A stretch of DNA of 64,000 nucleotides from an uncultured Clostridia bacterium. GTDB taxonomy: Bacteria > Bacillota > Clostridia > Oscillospirales > Acutalibacteraceae. This document shows, one piece after another, positions 1 to 8,254 of the stretch. How positions within the stretch are numbered: position 1 is the first letter of the stretch; each line of letters begins with the position of its first letter. The stretch lies in assembly GCA_904399395.1 (NCBI GenBank), contig CAJFPJ010000056.1, positions 62,001 through 126,000 on the forward strand, read 5' to 3'. A program made the position numbers and the translations under genes. A model generated the notes under the pieces. That model was not told the origin of the DNA. It ran no database searches and worked only from the letters and a program-made list of their open reading frames with translations.

Positions 1-1
1 T

Positions 2-322
2 TTCCCGGAAGGCACGTTTGATATCGTGTTTGGCCAGCGAGAGGGTTTCCCCAGAAAGCCGGCTCCTGACGGGGCGCTGCTGATTGCTGAAACCTTGGGA
101 GTACAGCCCTCGGAATGCCTCTATATCGGGGATACGGATGTGGATATGAAAACCGGCTCTGCCGCCGGAATGGATACGGTAGGAGTGCTGTGGGGATTCC
201 GGGATAGAGAAGAATTGGAACAAAATCATGCAGGATATATTACCTCCTCCCCTGAGGAGCTTCTGGCCTGGGTTGAAGCAGGAGACGGCTCGGAGGGACA
301 AAGCAATGAAATTAACGTTTGA
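2..322 (+). CDS. HAD-family hydrolase, phosphoglycolate phosphatase-like (3' part)
   Basis: The reading frame is open from the first bases of the window, so the gene starts upstream and only about 106 C-terminal residues are visible. They contain the late HAD motifs: a lysine in FPRKPAPDG (motif III) and GDTDVDMKTG (motif IV, the Mg2+-binding acidic residues), followed by a sensing segment GMDTVGVLWGFR. This is the usual C-terminal half of Gph/PGP-type phosphatases that hydrolyse small phosphate esters through an aspartyl-phosphate; the nucleophile motif I lies outside the window. The 3' end overlaps the following MazG-like gene by 17 bases, which suggests coupled translation. The exact substrate cannot be read from the sequence. 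Confidence 0.85.
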   Translation, partial: FPEGTFDIVFGQREGFPRKPAPDGALLIAETLGVQPSECLYIGDTDVDMKTGSAAGMDTVGVLWGFRDREELEQNHAGYITSSPEELLAWVEAGDGSEGQSNEINV

Positions 323-629
323 AGTTATGCAGGACATGCAAAGGGAGTTACAAGAAAGGTATAAGGACCAATGGGGAGGCTTATCGCCTGAAAAAGCTGG
401 CATGCAACTGCTATGGCTTTACGGCGAATTAGGAGAAGTCGGCGATGTCATTAAGAAGGATGGCAATGAAAAGATAATGACCGACAAAGCGGTGCGCAAG
501 CATTTTGTGGAAGAAATGTGCGATGTTATGATGTATTTTAACGATGTATTGCTTTGTTATGATATTAAGCCGGAGGAACTGGAAAAGGTTTATTTTGAAA
601 AGCATCAGAAAAATTTGGGCCGTTGGTAA
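306..629 (+). CDS. MazG-like nucleotide pyrophosphohydrolase
   Basis: A small all-alpha protein of 107 residues. The start is ATG 306 because a GGAGGG ribosome-binding site sits just upstream; in-frame codons further upstream lie inside the previous gene. The motif GELGEVGDVIKK (about residues 39-50) and the later HFVEEMCDVMMYFNDV (about 65-80) match the EExxE...ExxD metal-binding pattern of the MazG/dUTPase-2 fold, whose members hydrolyse nucleoside triphosphates to monophosphate and pyrophosphate, often as house-cleaning enzymes. A diverged paralogue lies at 34700-35053. It overlaps the HAD phosphatase gene, so the pair may form a nucleotide-cleaning unit. The family is clear; the substrate is unknown. 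Confidence 0.8.
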   Translation: MKLTFEVMQDMQRELQERYKDQWGGLSPEKAGMQLLWLYGELGEVGDVIKKDGNEKIMTDKAVRKHFVEEMCDVMMYFNDVLLCYDIKPEELEKVYFEKHQKNLGRW

Positions 630-858
630 ATCACGGATTTATATAAGGGATGGGAGCGCCCTAATAAGAAAAAATTTTCATACTGCCGCACGCGGAAAGA
701 GTTAGTCATGTGTTTCTTATATGCGAAGATATAAAGTCCAGACAGAAATATGCGGAAGCTTCTTGGCTTAGGTGTATGGAAAGATTTTTATGATATGGCT
801 GCAAAGATTTGGCTTGACAGATTCTATCTTTATATGGATGTATACAATATATATGGAA

Positions 859-890
859 GCCGGTTCTCCAGAAAGGAGGACCGGCTTTTT
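859..890 (+). terminator. Intrinsic terminator
   Basis: An 11-bp stem (GCCGGTTCTCC with GGAGGACCGGC, one G-T pair), an AGAAA loop and a T run. It ends the HAD/MazG transcript. The 630-858 stretch upstream holds no gene I can support. Confidence 0.8.
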
Positions 891-1000
891 GCAGTTTTTA
901 TTTTTGTTAGAATTTTTTCGCCAGGTTGTCCACTTTTTTTGGGTTTTCCCTCATAAAGCGCCGTGAGGAAGCAAATACTTCCATAAACAGACGGCGGCCT

Positions 1001-1034
1001 TTGACAAGGGACGCGCCTCTCAAAATCGTATACT
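1001..1034 (+). promoter_or_regulatory. Putative spoIIE promoter, 22-bp spacing, Spo0A-like box
   Basis: A perfect -35 TTGACA (1001-1006) and a good -10 TATACT (1029-1034) are separated by 22 bp rather than 17. Such over-long spacing is known for Spo0A-activated sigma-A promoters of early sporulation genes (spoIIG and spoIIE in Bacillus). The -35 overlaps TTTGACA, which differs by one base from the 0A box TTCGACA. The distance to the spoIIE start (about 98 bp) is plausible. The assignment rests on pattern only. Confidence 0.55.
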
Positions 1035-1131
1035 ATATGCGGAGAGGTGGGAAAATATGACAGGAAGCCGGAATTTCCCGGCAGGCCGGACATGCATTCC
1101 CCTCTACTTTAGATCGGTATGAGGTGATCCT

Positions 1132-3504
1132 TTGAATGTGACAAAGCCAAGGGCGGTTCCCCATGCCGCCTGGAGGGAAACTCTGTATCCGGCCGTCAGA
1201 AGCATGGCGGGCCACCTGACGGCGTTTGCGGCGGGACTTGTTTTTTCCAGAGGGATTGTATTTTCAAAGTGCGCTCCCTTTGGTGTGGCAGCCATAGCCG
1301 CTGTGCCGCAAAAAAACATGTGGGCGGCCGTGCTGGGGGCGGTTTTCGGGTATCTTCTGCCGGGGGCTGCATGGATACCGGCCCGCTATATCGCCGCATC
1401 CCTGGCGGCGGCAGCTATCCGATGGACTCTGAGCGACCTGATGAAGCTGCGGAATCATCCGGTGTTCGCTCCGGTTGTCTCTCTTTTACCAATTTTGGCC
1501 ACGGGCCTGGCTGTGGTGGGTGTAAATGGCTCTTCTGCCAACACGGTGGTTTTGACTGTGGCGGAATCTATCCTGGGGGGTGGAAGCGCATATTTCATGG
1601 CTCGAGCCGCCGCCTTAGTGGAAAGGCGCCTGCGTGGGAAGGAAACTGGAGGGCGGGAGCGCATGCTTTCCTCTCAGGACAGCGCCTGTGTGGTGTTGAC
1701 GCTGGGAATCGCACTTATGGCCCTTTCGGGTGCTCAGCCGGGAAGCTTTTCCGTGGGGCATGTGCTGGCCGTTTTGGGAATTCTGTTTGCGGCAGCTTAT
1801 GGAGGTGCGGCCGGAGGCAGCATAGCGGGAATCGCGTCGGGCGTATTTTTCAGCCTGGCTACATCGGGGCTCAGCTATCTTTCGGCCGGTTACGCTATGG
1901 GAGGCCTTACAGCGGGGCTTTTTGCCTCTGGAGGGAGGCTGGCCTGTGCGGCGGCCTTTATTCTCAGCAACGGTATTGCTTCCCTGCAGATGGGGAATTC
2001 TTCTCTGGCGCTTACGGGGCTTTATGAGGTTACGGCCGCCACAGTGCTGTTTCTTATCCTGCCCGAGCGCACCGGGCAGGCGGCCGTCCGGCTTCTCCGC
2101 AGGGAAGAGGACCCCATGCGATCTGAAAGCCTTCGGCGTTCTATGGTGATGCGGCTGGATCATGCTGCCAAGGCTTTGGGGGATGTTTCCCGTTCTGTAA
2201 CGGAGGTTTCAGAGAAACTTTCCTTCACCGGCGCACCGGATATCGAAGGAGTATACCGGAAGGCCTCTGCGGAAGCATGCAGAAACTGCGGAATGAAAAT
2301 TTTTTGCCGGGAAAAGGACGGTCCCGGCGATTCGGAAAGCCTATCCCCTCTTACAGATATTCTTAGAAAAAATGGATTCGTCACCAAAGAGGATTTTCCC
2401 GAATCTTTTTCTGCTAAGTGTGTGCGCCTAGATGAAATGGCAGCCGCTGTAAATCGCCATTATGGGGAATTTGCTCTGCGTGAGACAGCGGAGAGGCGTG
2501 CAGATCAGATCCGGGAGCTGGTGGCGGAGCAGTTCACCACAGTGGGCAGCATTCTGGAAAGCATGGCCGGAGAGCTGGAACTCTATGAACGCATGGATAC
2601 GGCTGCGGCCGGCTGTGTGCGGGATGTGCTTCAGGATGCAGGGCTTCTGCCGTCTGAAGTATCCTGCCGTGTGGACCGTTTCGGGCGTATGACGGTGGAG
2701 GCGGAGATCACCAGAGGAGACAGGATGCGCTTTCACAAAGGGGAGCTGGTCAAGCGCATTTCACGGGCCTGCGGCAGAAGTTTTGCAGTTCCGGCCGTTC
2801 ATCCTGCAGGGGATACACTTCGCATGGTGCTAACGGAACGGCCCCTTTACCGGGCGAAAATCGGTGTGGCGCAGCATGTGTGCGGAAACGGGAGGCTCTG
2901 TGGCGACAGCTGGGAAGCCTTTCAGGATGGAGGCGGGCGGCAGCTTCTGATCGTCAGCGATGGTATGGGAACGGGAGGCCGCGCCGCTGTGGATGGGACG
3001 ATGGCCAGCGGAATCCTCTCTAAGCTTATGCAGGCGGGAGTAGGAGTGGATGCCTCTTTGAAAATCGTAAACGCGGCCCTGATGGCAAAATCCGGCGATG
3101 AATCCCTGGCTACACTGGATCTTTGCTCTGTGGATCTTTTCACGGGGGAGGCGGAGTTTTGTAAAGCAGGCGCACCTATTTCCTTCATACGAAAGGGAGA
3201 AAAAGCCCACACTCTGGAAGCGCCTTCTTTGCCGGCGGGTATTCTGCGGGAGGTGCGCTTCTCCCGGCTGAATGAAACATTGGAGGATGGCGATCTGGCC
3301 GTCCTGGTCAGCGACGGAGCCGTGGCCGGCGATTCCGAATGGTTGTTGAAGGAACTAGAGGCCTGGCGTGGGGATTCGCCACAGCAGCTGGCAGAGGAGC
3401 TCACGGAAAAGGCCGTGAAGAACCGGCAGGATGGCAGGGATGACGACATTACTATAGCCGTTTTGCTTTTGCAGGAATACAGAAGCCGCCCGGTAGTGGC
3501 GTAA
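1132..3504 (+). CDS. spoIIE: Stage II sporulation protein E, PP2C-type serine phosphatase
   Basis: A 790-residue protein close to the usual SpoIIE length. The N-terminal part (to about residue 325) is a run of hydrophobic, Gly/Ala-rich membrane segments. A central region with a Cys cluster (ACRNCGMKIFC) follows, then a C-terminal PP2C/SpoIIE phosphatase domain with LLIVSDGMGTGG (Asp610), the second metal site region and late SDGAVAGD and GRDDDITIAV motifs. SpoIIE dephosphorylates SpoIIAA, which releases sigma-F in the forespore, and also acts at the polar septum. The start is TTG 1132, chosen because GAGGTGATC, complementary to the 16S rRNA end, lies just upstream; GTG 1138 is an alternative. 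The gene is monocistronic between two terminators. Confidence 0.93.
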   Translation: MNVTKPRAVPHAAWRETLYPAVRSMAGHLTAFAAGLVFSRGIVFSKCAPFGVAAIAAVPQKNMWAAVLGAVFGYLLPGAAWIPARYIAASLAAAAIRWTLSDLMKLRNHPVFAPVVSLLPILATGLAVVGVNGSSANTVVLTVAESILGGGSAYFMARAAALVERRLRGKETGGRERMLSSQDSACVVLTLGIALMALSGAQPGSFSVGHVLAVLGILFAAAYGGAAGGSIAGIASGVFFSLATSGLSYLSAGYAMGGLTAGLFASGGRLACAAAFILSNGIASLQMGNSSLALTGLYEVTAATVLFLILPERTGQAAVRLLRREEDPMRSESLRRSMVMRLDHAAKALGDVSRSVTEVSEKLSFTGAPDIEGVYRKASAEACRNCGMKIFCREKDGPGDSESLSPLTDILRKNGFVTKEDFPESFSAKCVRLDEMAAAVNRHYGEFALRETAERRADQIRELVAEQFTTVGSILESMAGELELYERMDTAAAGCVRDVLQDAGLLPSEVSCRVDRFGRMTVEAEITRGDRMRFHKGELVKRISRACGRSFAVPAVHPAGDTLRMVLTERPLYRAKIGVAQHVCGNGRLCGDSWEAFQDGGGRQLLIVSDGMGTGGRAAVDGTMASGILSKLMQAGVGVDASLKIVNAALMAKSGDESLATLDLCSVDLFTGEAEFCKAGAPISFIRKGEKAHTLEAPSLPAGILREVRFSRLNETLEDGDLAVLVSDGAVAGDSEWLLKELEAWRGDSPQQLAEELTEKAVKNRQDGRDDDITIAVLLLQEYRSRPVVA

Positions 3505-3588
3505 TTTGAACGTTAGACGGCAAAGTCTTTTTGCGGTGGTATTCCTTTTTAAATGAATGTAGTGCGAAATATTCGAAGATAAAGCAAA

Positions 3589-3656
3589 AAACACTGCTGG
3601 AATGTTTCCCGAAGCTGAGTTGAGAGCCCCGGGAACGTTTCCGGCAGTGTTTTGTT
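3589..3656. terminator. Bidirectional terminator between spoIIE and the DUF378 gene
   Basis: A long inverted repeat: AACACTGCTGG pairs with CCGGCAGTGTT (one wobble), with further pairing inside. On the plus strand it is followed by TTTTG and on the minus strand by TTTTTTGC, so it can serve both converging genes. Confidence 0.75.
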
Positions 3657-3745
3657 TCCGCCTGCTGAAGGAGGCGGCGGGGAAATTTCCCCAGCCTATT
3701 TTCTGCGCCTGTGGCTTTGGGTGTGAGACCGCTGTTCTGCTGATC

Positions 3746-3952
3746 CTAATCCTCTCTTGTTACAGGAGTATCGCGGAAAAACAGAGAGATGCACCACAGA
3801 GCTGCCAGGGCCACAATCGTATACACGATTCGGCTTCCCCAGGCGTCCTGCCCGCCGAAAATGGCGGCTACCAGGTCGTATTGGAAAATGCCGATGGAAC
3901 CCCAGTTGATGCCGCCGATAATTGTCAGCAGCAGTGCAAGTTTATCCAGCAT
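3746..3952 (-). CDS. DUF378 family small membrane protein
   Basis: A 68-residue protein with two hydrophobic segments (about residues 4-28 and 44-59). The pattern LTIIGGINWGSIGIF, then DLVAAIFGG and SRIVYTIVALAAL is typical of DUF378, a small two-helix inner-membrane family of unknown function. The start ATG is preceded by AAGGAAGGA at good spacing. It converges on spoIIE and shares the terminator downstream. It appears to be a single-gene unit. The family call is firm; no function is known. Confidence 0.85.
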   Translation of the reverse strand: MLDKLALLLTIIGGINWGSIGIFQYDLVAAIFGGQDAWGSRIVYTIVALAALWCISLFFRDTPVTRED

Positions 3953-4211
3953 TTAAATCCTTCCTTTCTCAATAGAGAATGAAAAAGAGGCGCAGATGTA
4001 GTATGCAGCCCCAAAGAGCAGAATATACGTCTGAAAAATGCGCCATCCTTTGGAAAAGGCTGCAGCTGAGAATTGAAAAAAGCATTTTGCGTATCCTGGT
4101 TATATGGAAATAGTATTAGAATATGCATAGGGTTGCTGTCTCTTTTTGTTTTCTGAAAATGGTTTTGGAAATTTTTTGCAGAAAGGAAAACAGCGGAGAA
4201 GCGAACTCTCA

Positions 4212-4349
4212 TTGCCGCGTGTGAAAATTAAGCTCTGGCAAGGTAGACCGGAAGCTGTAAAAGAATATTTGCTTTGGCACTGGCCGGGGCAACAGCGCAG
4301 CTTTGGGGAAAGTAACTGCAAAGAGGCTGTCAGTGTAAGGAAGGCATGA
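4212..4349 (+). pseudogene. Decayed 4-oxalocrotonate tautomerase-like gene
   Basis: From a TTG start, the frame reads L-PRVKIKLWQGRPEAVKE. This resembles the start of small tautomerases (M-P-x-V-x-I-K-L-x-P-G-R-S-E), including the catalytic N-terminal proline. The homology then seems to move to the -1 frame for ALALAGATAQLWGK, where the helix of the family would be, and back to the first frame for CKEAVSV, where the conserved VSV strand would be, before an early stop. Intact members are about 60-75 residues. At least two compensating frame changes make this a relic. GGAGAAG lies upstream. The 3953-4211 and 4350-4607 flanks hold nothing else I recognise. Confidence 0.42.
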
Positions 4350-4607
4350 GGAAACGGTTGCAGATGCGTTGGCAAACAACATTCCTTTGGCAGCGATCCA
4401 CTGGAAAACGGTCTGATGACTGAAGGATCTTCGGTAGAAATTGCTTTTATGGATATGTGAAATCTTTTTCCCCGCCTTCTATTGACCTTTGTGATTCATT
4501 GTGACAAAATAATACTAGTATGCAAAATTCACCGCACAACAGGAGGGGAAAGACGGCAGGTAAGATGCGGATTTGCAGCAATCACAAATTGAGAAAGAGG
4601 TAGAACT

Positions 4608-5213
4608 ATGAAAAAGACGTTGTTAGCAATCGTTGCGGTGGCATTCATCAGTTTCAGTCTGGCAGCTTGCGGTACTCCTGAAACCTCCAGTTCTGCGGGG
4701 GAATCAACCGATACGTCGTCAACGGTGCAGGAGACAGAAGAATCCGAAGCTCCCGAAGAGTCTTCTGCATCTTCAGCCGTTCAGTCAGCGGAAGAGTCTG
4801 AAGTACCCTCAGAATCTTCTGCATCAGAAAGTGGGGAAGTTCAATCTTCTGGTGAAGTTGGTGACTATACCGTAGCAATTCAGGATTGTACATTTGGTGA
4901 AGATTATGAGGGTAAGAAAATGATTGTGGTCAAGTATGACTTTACCAATAATTCCGCCGAAGGAGCAGTTCCTCTGACCGCTTTAAATGCCAAAGCATTC
5001 CAGGATGGAGTAGAACTTGATAGAGCCATTTCTATTGATCCTGATGTTTATGATGCTGGAATCGCTCAAAAAGAAGTAAAACCTGGCGCTACGTTAGCCG
5101 GTTGCCAAGCCGCATTTGTTTTGGATTCTGAGTCTCCGGTTCAGTTTGAGGTCAGCTTGCTCATAAGTTTTAACGACGCCCAGAGTCTCACAAAAGAATT
5201 CCCTGTAGCATAA
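4608..5213 (+). CDS. Secreted lipoprotein with DUF5067-like domain
   Basis: A 201-residue protein with a lipoprotein signal: a KK-containing N-terminus, a hydrophobic core and lipobox SLAAC with Cys21 as the lipidated residue. Residues about 25-82 form a low-complexity Ser/Glu-rich linker with an internal repeat (EAPEESSASS and EVPSESSASE). The C-terminal part (about 86-201), with DYTVAIQDCTFGEDYEGKKM, then VVKYDFTNNS and late LLISFND, matches the immunoglobulin-like DUF5067/DUF4352 type found in exported Firmicute lipoproteins. The role is unknown; the domain probably sits outside the membrane on a flexible stalk. ATG 4608 has GAAAGAGG upstream. The gene stands alone. Confidence 0.82.
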   Translation: MKKTLLAIVAVAFISFSLAACGTPETSSSAGESTDTSSTVQETEESEAPEESSASSAVQSAEESEVPSESSASESGEVQSSGEVGDYTVAIQDCTFGEDYEGKKMIVVKYDFTNNSAEGAVPLTALNAKAFQDGVELDRAISIDPDVYDAGIAQKEVKPGATLAGCQAAFVLDSESPVQFEVSLLISFNDAQSLTKEFPVA

Positions 5214-5418
5214 TCTTATGAAATGCGGCTTTCCGTCCATTTCCCTTTACGGATGCGTAATTTGCCAGAGACTTTTAATTGGGTGGATCTGATTTTTAGT
5301 TTCAGCTAATTTTGCAGATGATTTGCTCACTTTGTTGTGAAATATCTGCTAATTTCGTAAATGCAATGGTAAGTATGCAGTTTGCAGCGAGGAAAAATAC
5401 TATACGGGTATCTGTGGG

Positions 5419-5455
5419 GTGTAGGTGTTGCAATTTTATGATGGAACGCCTACAC
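5419..5455 (+). terminator. Hairpin, possible weak terminator of the lipoprotein gene
   Basis: GTGTAGGTGTT pairs with AACGCCTACAC (11 bp, one wobble) around a 15-base loop, followed only by TTTGC. The short T run makes termination uncertain. Nothing else was recognised in 5214-5418. Confidence 0.35.
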
Positions 5456-5482
5456 TTTGCAAACCCTCAGGGCGGTTGGCTC

Positions 5483-5511
5483 TTGACATGGGCACTTTCC
5501 TATAGTATAGT
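5483..5511 (+). promoter_or_regulatory. Sigma-A promoter of the ilv operon
   Basis: TTGACA, exactly 17 bp, then TATAGT. Transcription should begin near 5518 and run into the T-box leader. Confidence 0.85.
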
Positions 5512-5554
5512 AAAAAAGAAAAGAGATATGTGAGCCGTTTTGTTGTTTCTGAAA

Positions 5555-5862
5555 AATCGGCTTATGACAGTTTAATAGGGAAAATATGTGCAGATGGGGA
5601 CGGACGGTAGAACCCCTGCTTCAGAGAACCGCTGGTTGGTGCGAAGCGGTGCAGGATCTGCGGAAAATCACCCCGGAGCATGCGGCTGAATCCCGTTTTT
5701 ATATAGAAGTGTATTCGAAAACGGGTTGGTAGGTTTGCACGTGATCCTTCCGTTACAGGGGAGCGCATTGTTGGATGCGCAGAGTGGCCGCTTACCGGCG
5801 GCAAGTGGAGTGGTACCGCGAGCGTTGCAGCCCGTCTCTATAGAGAGACGGGTGTTTTTTGT
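5555..5862 (+). promoter_or_regulatory. T-box leader, Ile (AUC) specifier, with terminator
   Basis: The leader has the T-box landmarks. The stem I distal arm CCGCT...AGCGG encloses the GGTTGGTGCGA loop (about 5628-5649). The specifier region reads GAAA-ATC-ACC, which puts AUC (Ile) at 5667-5669 followed by the usual purine. The antiterminator T-box AGTGGAGTGGTACCGCG lies near 5804-5820. A terminator, CCCGTCTCTATAGAGAGACGGG plus TTTTTT, lies at 5831-5860. Uncharged tRNA-Ile should pair with the specifier and the T-box bulge to prevent termination, so the ilv genes are expressed on isoleucine starvation. The 5' boundary is approximate. Confidence 0.93.
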
Positions 5863-6012
5863 TATATTGGGGTCTGTATCTGCATTTTCCGGCTGAAAAC
5901 AGGATATTGGAACGGCAGAGAGAAGGCTGTATCGGGCATCTGCCTGCTGGCCCGGAAGTCTAAAAGAAAATGAAGAAAAATGAGAGAAAAAACGATCAGG
6001 AGGGAACTTACC

Positions 6013-7683
6013 ATGCAGCTTACTGGAGCACAAATCGTTATGGAATGCCTGTTGGAGCAGGGCGTGGATACCGTATTCGGGTATCCCGGCGGGTCAGTGC
6101 TGAATATTTATGATGCCCTGTATGAATACAGAGACCGTATTCACCATATCCGCACAGCTCATGAGCAGGGTGCTGCCCACGCGGCGGACGGCTATGCCCG
6201 AGCAAGCGGGAAAACAGGCGTGTGTATTGCCACTTCCGGCCCTGGGGCTACAAACCTGGTTACAGGCATTGCCACCGCGTATATGGATTCTGTCCCCATG
6301 GTGGCCATTACAGGAAATGTGAATCTGAACCTTCTGGGGCTGGATAGTTTTCAGGAGGTGGATATCACCGGCATCACCATGCCCATAACCAAGCACAATT
6401 ATATTGTGAAAGACGTCCGCGACCTGGCAGATACCCTTCGGGAGGCCTTTCAAATCGCTCAGAGCGGCCGTAAGGGTCCCGTTCTTGTGGATATCCCCAA
6501 GGATATAACGTCAAATGTCTGCGAGTTCGTTCCTGCTGAGCCAAAAGCCCTGTTTGATATTCCCTTCCCCATTGAGGAGCGGTTTGAGCAGGCGTTGAAG
6601 CTTTTGGAGGCTTCTGAACGGCCGTTTGTTTACTGCGGCGGCGGTGTGATTTCCTCTGAGGCCTCCGGCGCTCTTAAAGCCTTTGTGGAAAAGCTGGATG
6701 CGCCTGTATCCTGCTCGCTTATGTGCCAGGGCGGGTTTGACCAGGCCGACCCCCGCTATATGGGCATGCTGGGTATGCATGGCACCAACACGGCGGCTCT
6801 GGCTATCAAAAACTGTGATCTTTTCGTAGCTGTGGGCACCCGTTTTTCCGACAGAGTTCTGTGCAATGCGGGGCTGTTTGCCCGGCACTGTCCCATTATT
6901 CAGATTGATATCGATACAGCAGAATTCAATAAGAATATCGATGTGCAGCTGAAAATGAAAGGGGACGCAAAAGCGATTTTAGAAAAGCTCAATTCCCTTC
7001 TTTCTCAGCACAACCACAGGGAATGGATGGATTCTATAGCCGCCTGGAAACAGGAATATCCTCTTCTGCAAAAAGGAGAAGCAGCAGAAGATGTTCTCCC
7101 ACAGGAAGTGCTGGAAACCCTTGCCCGGCTGACAGAGGATGGTGCTGTGATCACTACCGATGTAGGCCAGCATCAGATGTGGGCAGCCCAGTATTATACT
7201 TTCCGCAGCCCCAGGCAGTTCCTTTCTTCCGGCGGGCTGGGGACTATGGGCTATGGCCTGGGCGCCGCCATCGGTGCGCAGATTGCCCGCCCGGAAAAGC
7301 GTGTGATCAACGTGGCGGGGGATGGAAGTTTCCATATGAACTGCATTGAACTTTCCACCGCAGCGGCTTACAATGTGCCGGTAATCGAACTGGTGCTGAA
7401 CAATTCTGTTTTAGGTATGGTCCGCCAGTGGCAGAAGCTGTTTTATGACTGGCGTTTTTCTCAGACGGATCTGGATCCCAACACGGATTTCTGCAAGCTG
7501 GCGGAGGCCTTCGGCGTAAAGGCCCTGCGCATTACAAAGCGGGAGGAGATCGAACCCGTGCTCAGAGAAGCTCTGGCGGAAAAGGGCCCTGTGCTGATCG
7601 ACTGCCGCATCAGCAAGGACATCAACGTTCTCCCCATGGTGCCCGCGGGCGCTTCTGTGGAAGATCCGATTCTGGAAATGTGA
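6013..7683 (+). CDS. ilvB: Acetolactate synthase, large (catalytic) subunit
   Basis: A 556-residue thiamine-diphosphate enzyme. It condenses two pyruvates to acetolactate, or pyruvate and 2-ketobutyrate to acetohydroxybutyrate, the first common step of Val/Leu and Ile synthesis. The N-terminal TPP-activating domain contains GYPGGSVLNIYDAL and the catalytic Glu51 in AHEQGAAHAADGYARASG. The central FAD domain and the C-terminal TPP/Mg2+ motif GDGSFHMN (436-443) with a downstream NN are present. ATG 6013 is chosen over ATG 5980 because AGGAGGG lies 8 bases upstream of it. It is first in the operon, under the Ile T-box. Confidence 0.96.
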   Translation: MQLTGAQIVMECLLEQGVDTVFGYPGGSVLNIYDALYEYRDRIHHIRTAHEQGAAHAADGYARASGKTGVCIATSGPGATNLVTGIATAYMDSVPMVAITGNVNLNLLGLDSFQEVDITGITMPITKHNYIVKDVRDLADTLREAFQIAQSGRKGPVLVDIPKDITSNVCEFVPAEPKALFDIPFPIEERFEQALKLLEASERPFVYCGGGVISSEASGALKAFVEKLDAPVSCSLMCQGGFDQADPRYMGMLGMHGTNTAALAIKNCDLFVAVGTRFSDRVLCNAGLFARHCPIIQIDIDTAEFNKNIDVQLKMKGDAKAILEKLNSLLSQHNHREWMDSIAAWKQEYPLLQKGEAAEDVLPQEVLETLARLTEDGAVITTDVGQHQMWAAQYYTFRSPRQFLSSGGLGTMGYGLGAAIGAQIARPEKRVINVAGDGSFHMNCIELSTAAAYNVPVIELVLNNSVLGMVRQWQKLFYDWRFSQTDLDPNTDFCKLAEAFGVKALRITKREEIEPVLREALAEKGPVLIDCRISKDINVLPMVPAGASVEDPILEM

Positions 7684-7693
7684 GGTGCCGATT

Positions 7694-8197
7694 ATGGAAT
7701 ATACAAATGCGAATCCTTCCCCTGTGAAGGAATATATCCTTTCTGTGCTGGCCAGGAACCGCTCCGGCGTGCTTCTTCGAATCGCGGGGCTTTTCAGCCG
7801 CCGGTGCTATAATATTCTCAGCATTGTGGCGGCTCAGACGGAAAATACAGAGTATTCCCGGATCCTGATTGTGGTATCCGGAGACGACCGAATCATCCGC
7901 CAGGTGGATAAACAGCTGCAGAAGCTGGTGGATATCGTGCAGGTGGATGTGCTCCCTTGGGAGAAGGCTGTAGTGCGCGAACACGTGCTCTTGAAGGTGA
8001 AGCGCACGGTGCAAAACAGCGAAAAATTGGTGGAGATGGCCAATGTATTCCGGGCCAAGATCCTCAACGTGGAGCCGGATTCCATGATTCTGGAACTTAC
8101 GGGAGACGCCGCCACCATCAACTCCTTCATCGAACTTTATAATCCTTACGGCGTCCTGAAGATCCTGCGCACAGGCGCTATGGCCATGGAAAAATAA
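7694..8197 (+). CDS. ilvN: Acetolactate synthase, small (regulatory) subunit
   Basis: A 167-residue protein. The N-terminal ACT domain begins with LSVLARNRSGVLLRIAGLFSR and NILSIVAAQTE, the signature of IlvN/IlvH. The C-terminal half carries the second regulatory domain found in the long IlvH form. The subunit activates IlvB and confers feedback inhibition by valine. ATG 7694 follows the ilvB stop by 10 bases with GAGGTG as ribosome-binding site; an in-frame GTG at 7685 lies within that site and is less likely. It is the second gene of the T-box-controlled operon. Confidence 0.94.
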   Translation: MEYTNANPSPVKEYILSVLARNRSGVLLRIAGLFSRRCYNILSIVAAQTENTEYSRILIVVSGDDRIIRQVDKQLQKLVDIVQVDVLPWEKAVVREHVLLKVKRTVQNSEKLVEMANVFRAKILNVEPDSMILELTGDAATINSFIELYNPYGVLKILRTGAMAMEK

Positions 8198-8254
8198 ACG
8201 GCGCGGCGGGAATTCCGGGCGGGCCGAAATTTCATAAGTTGGGAGTTTTCATCC

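Noticed and set aside
3602-3982. A plus-strand frame over the DUF378 gene
   Set aside because: It includes the bidirectional terminator and reads antisense to a recognised protein.
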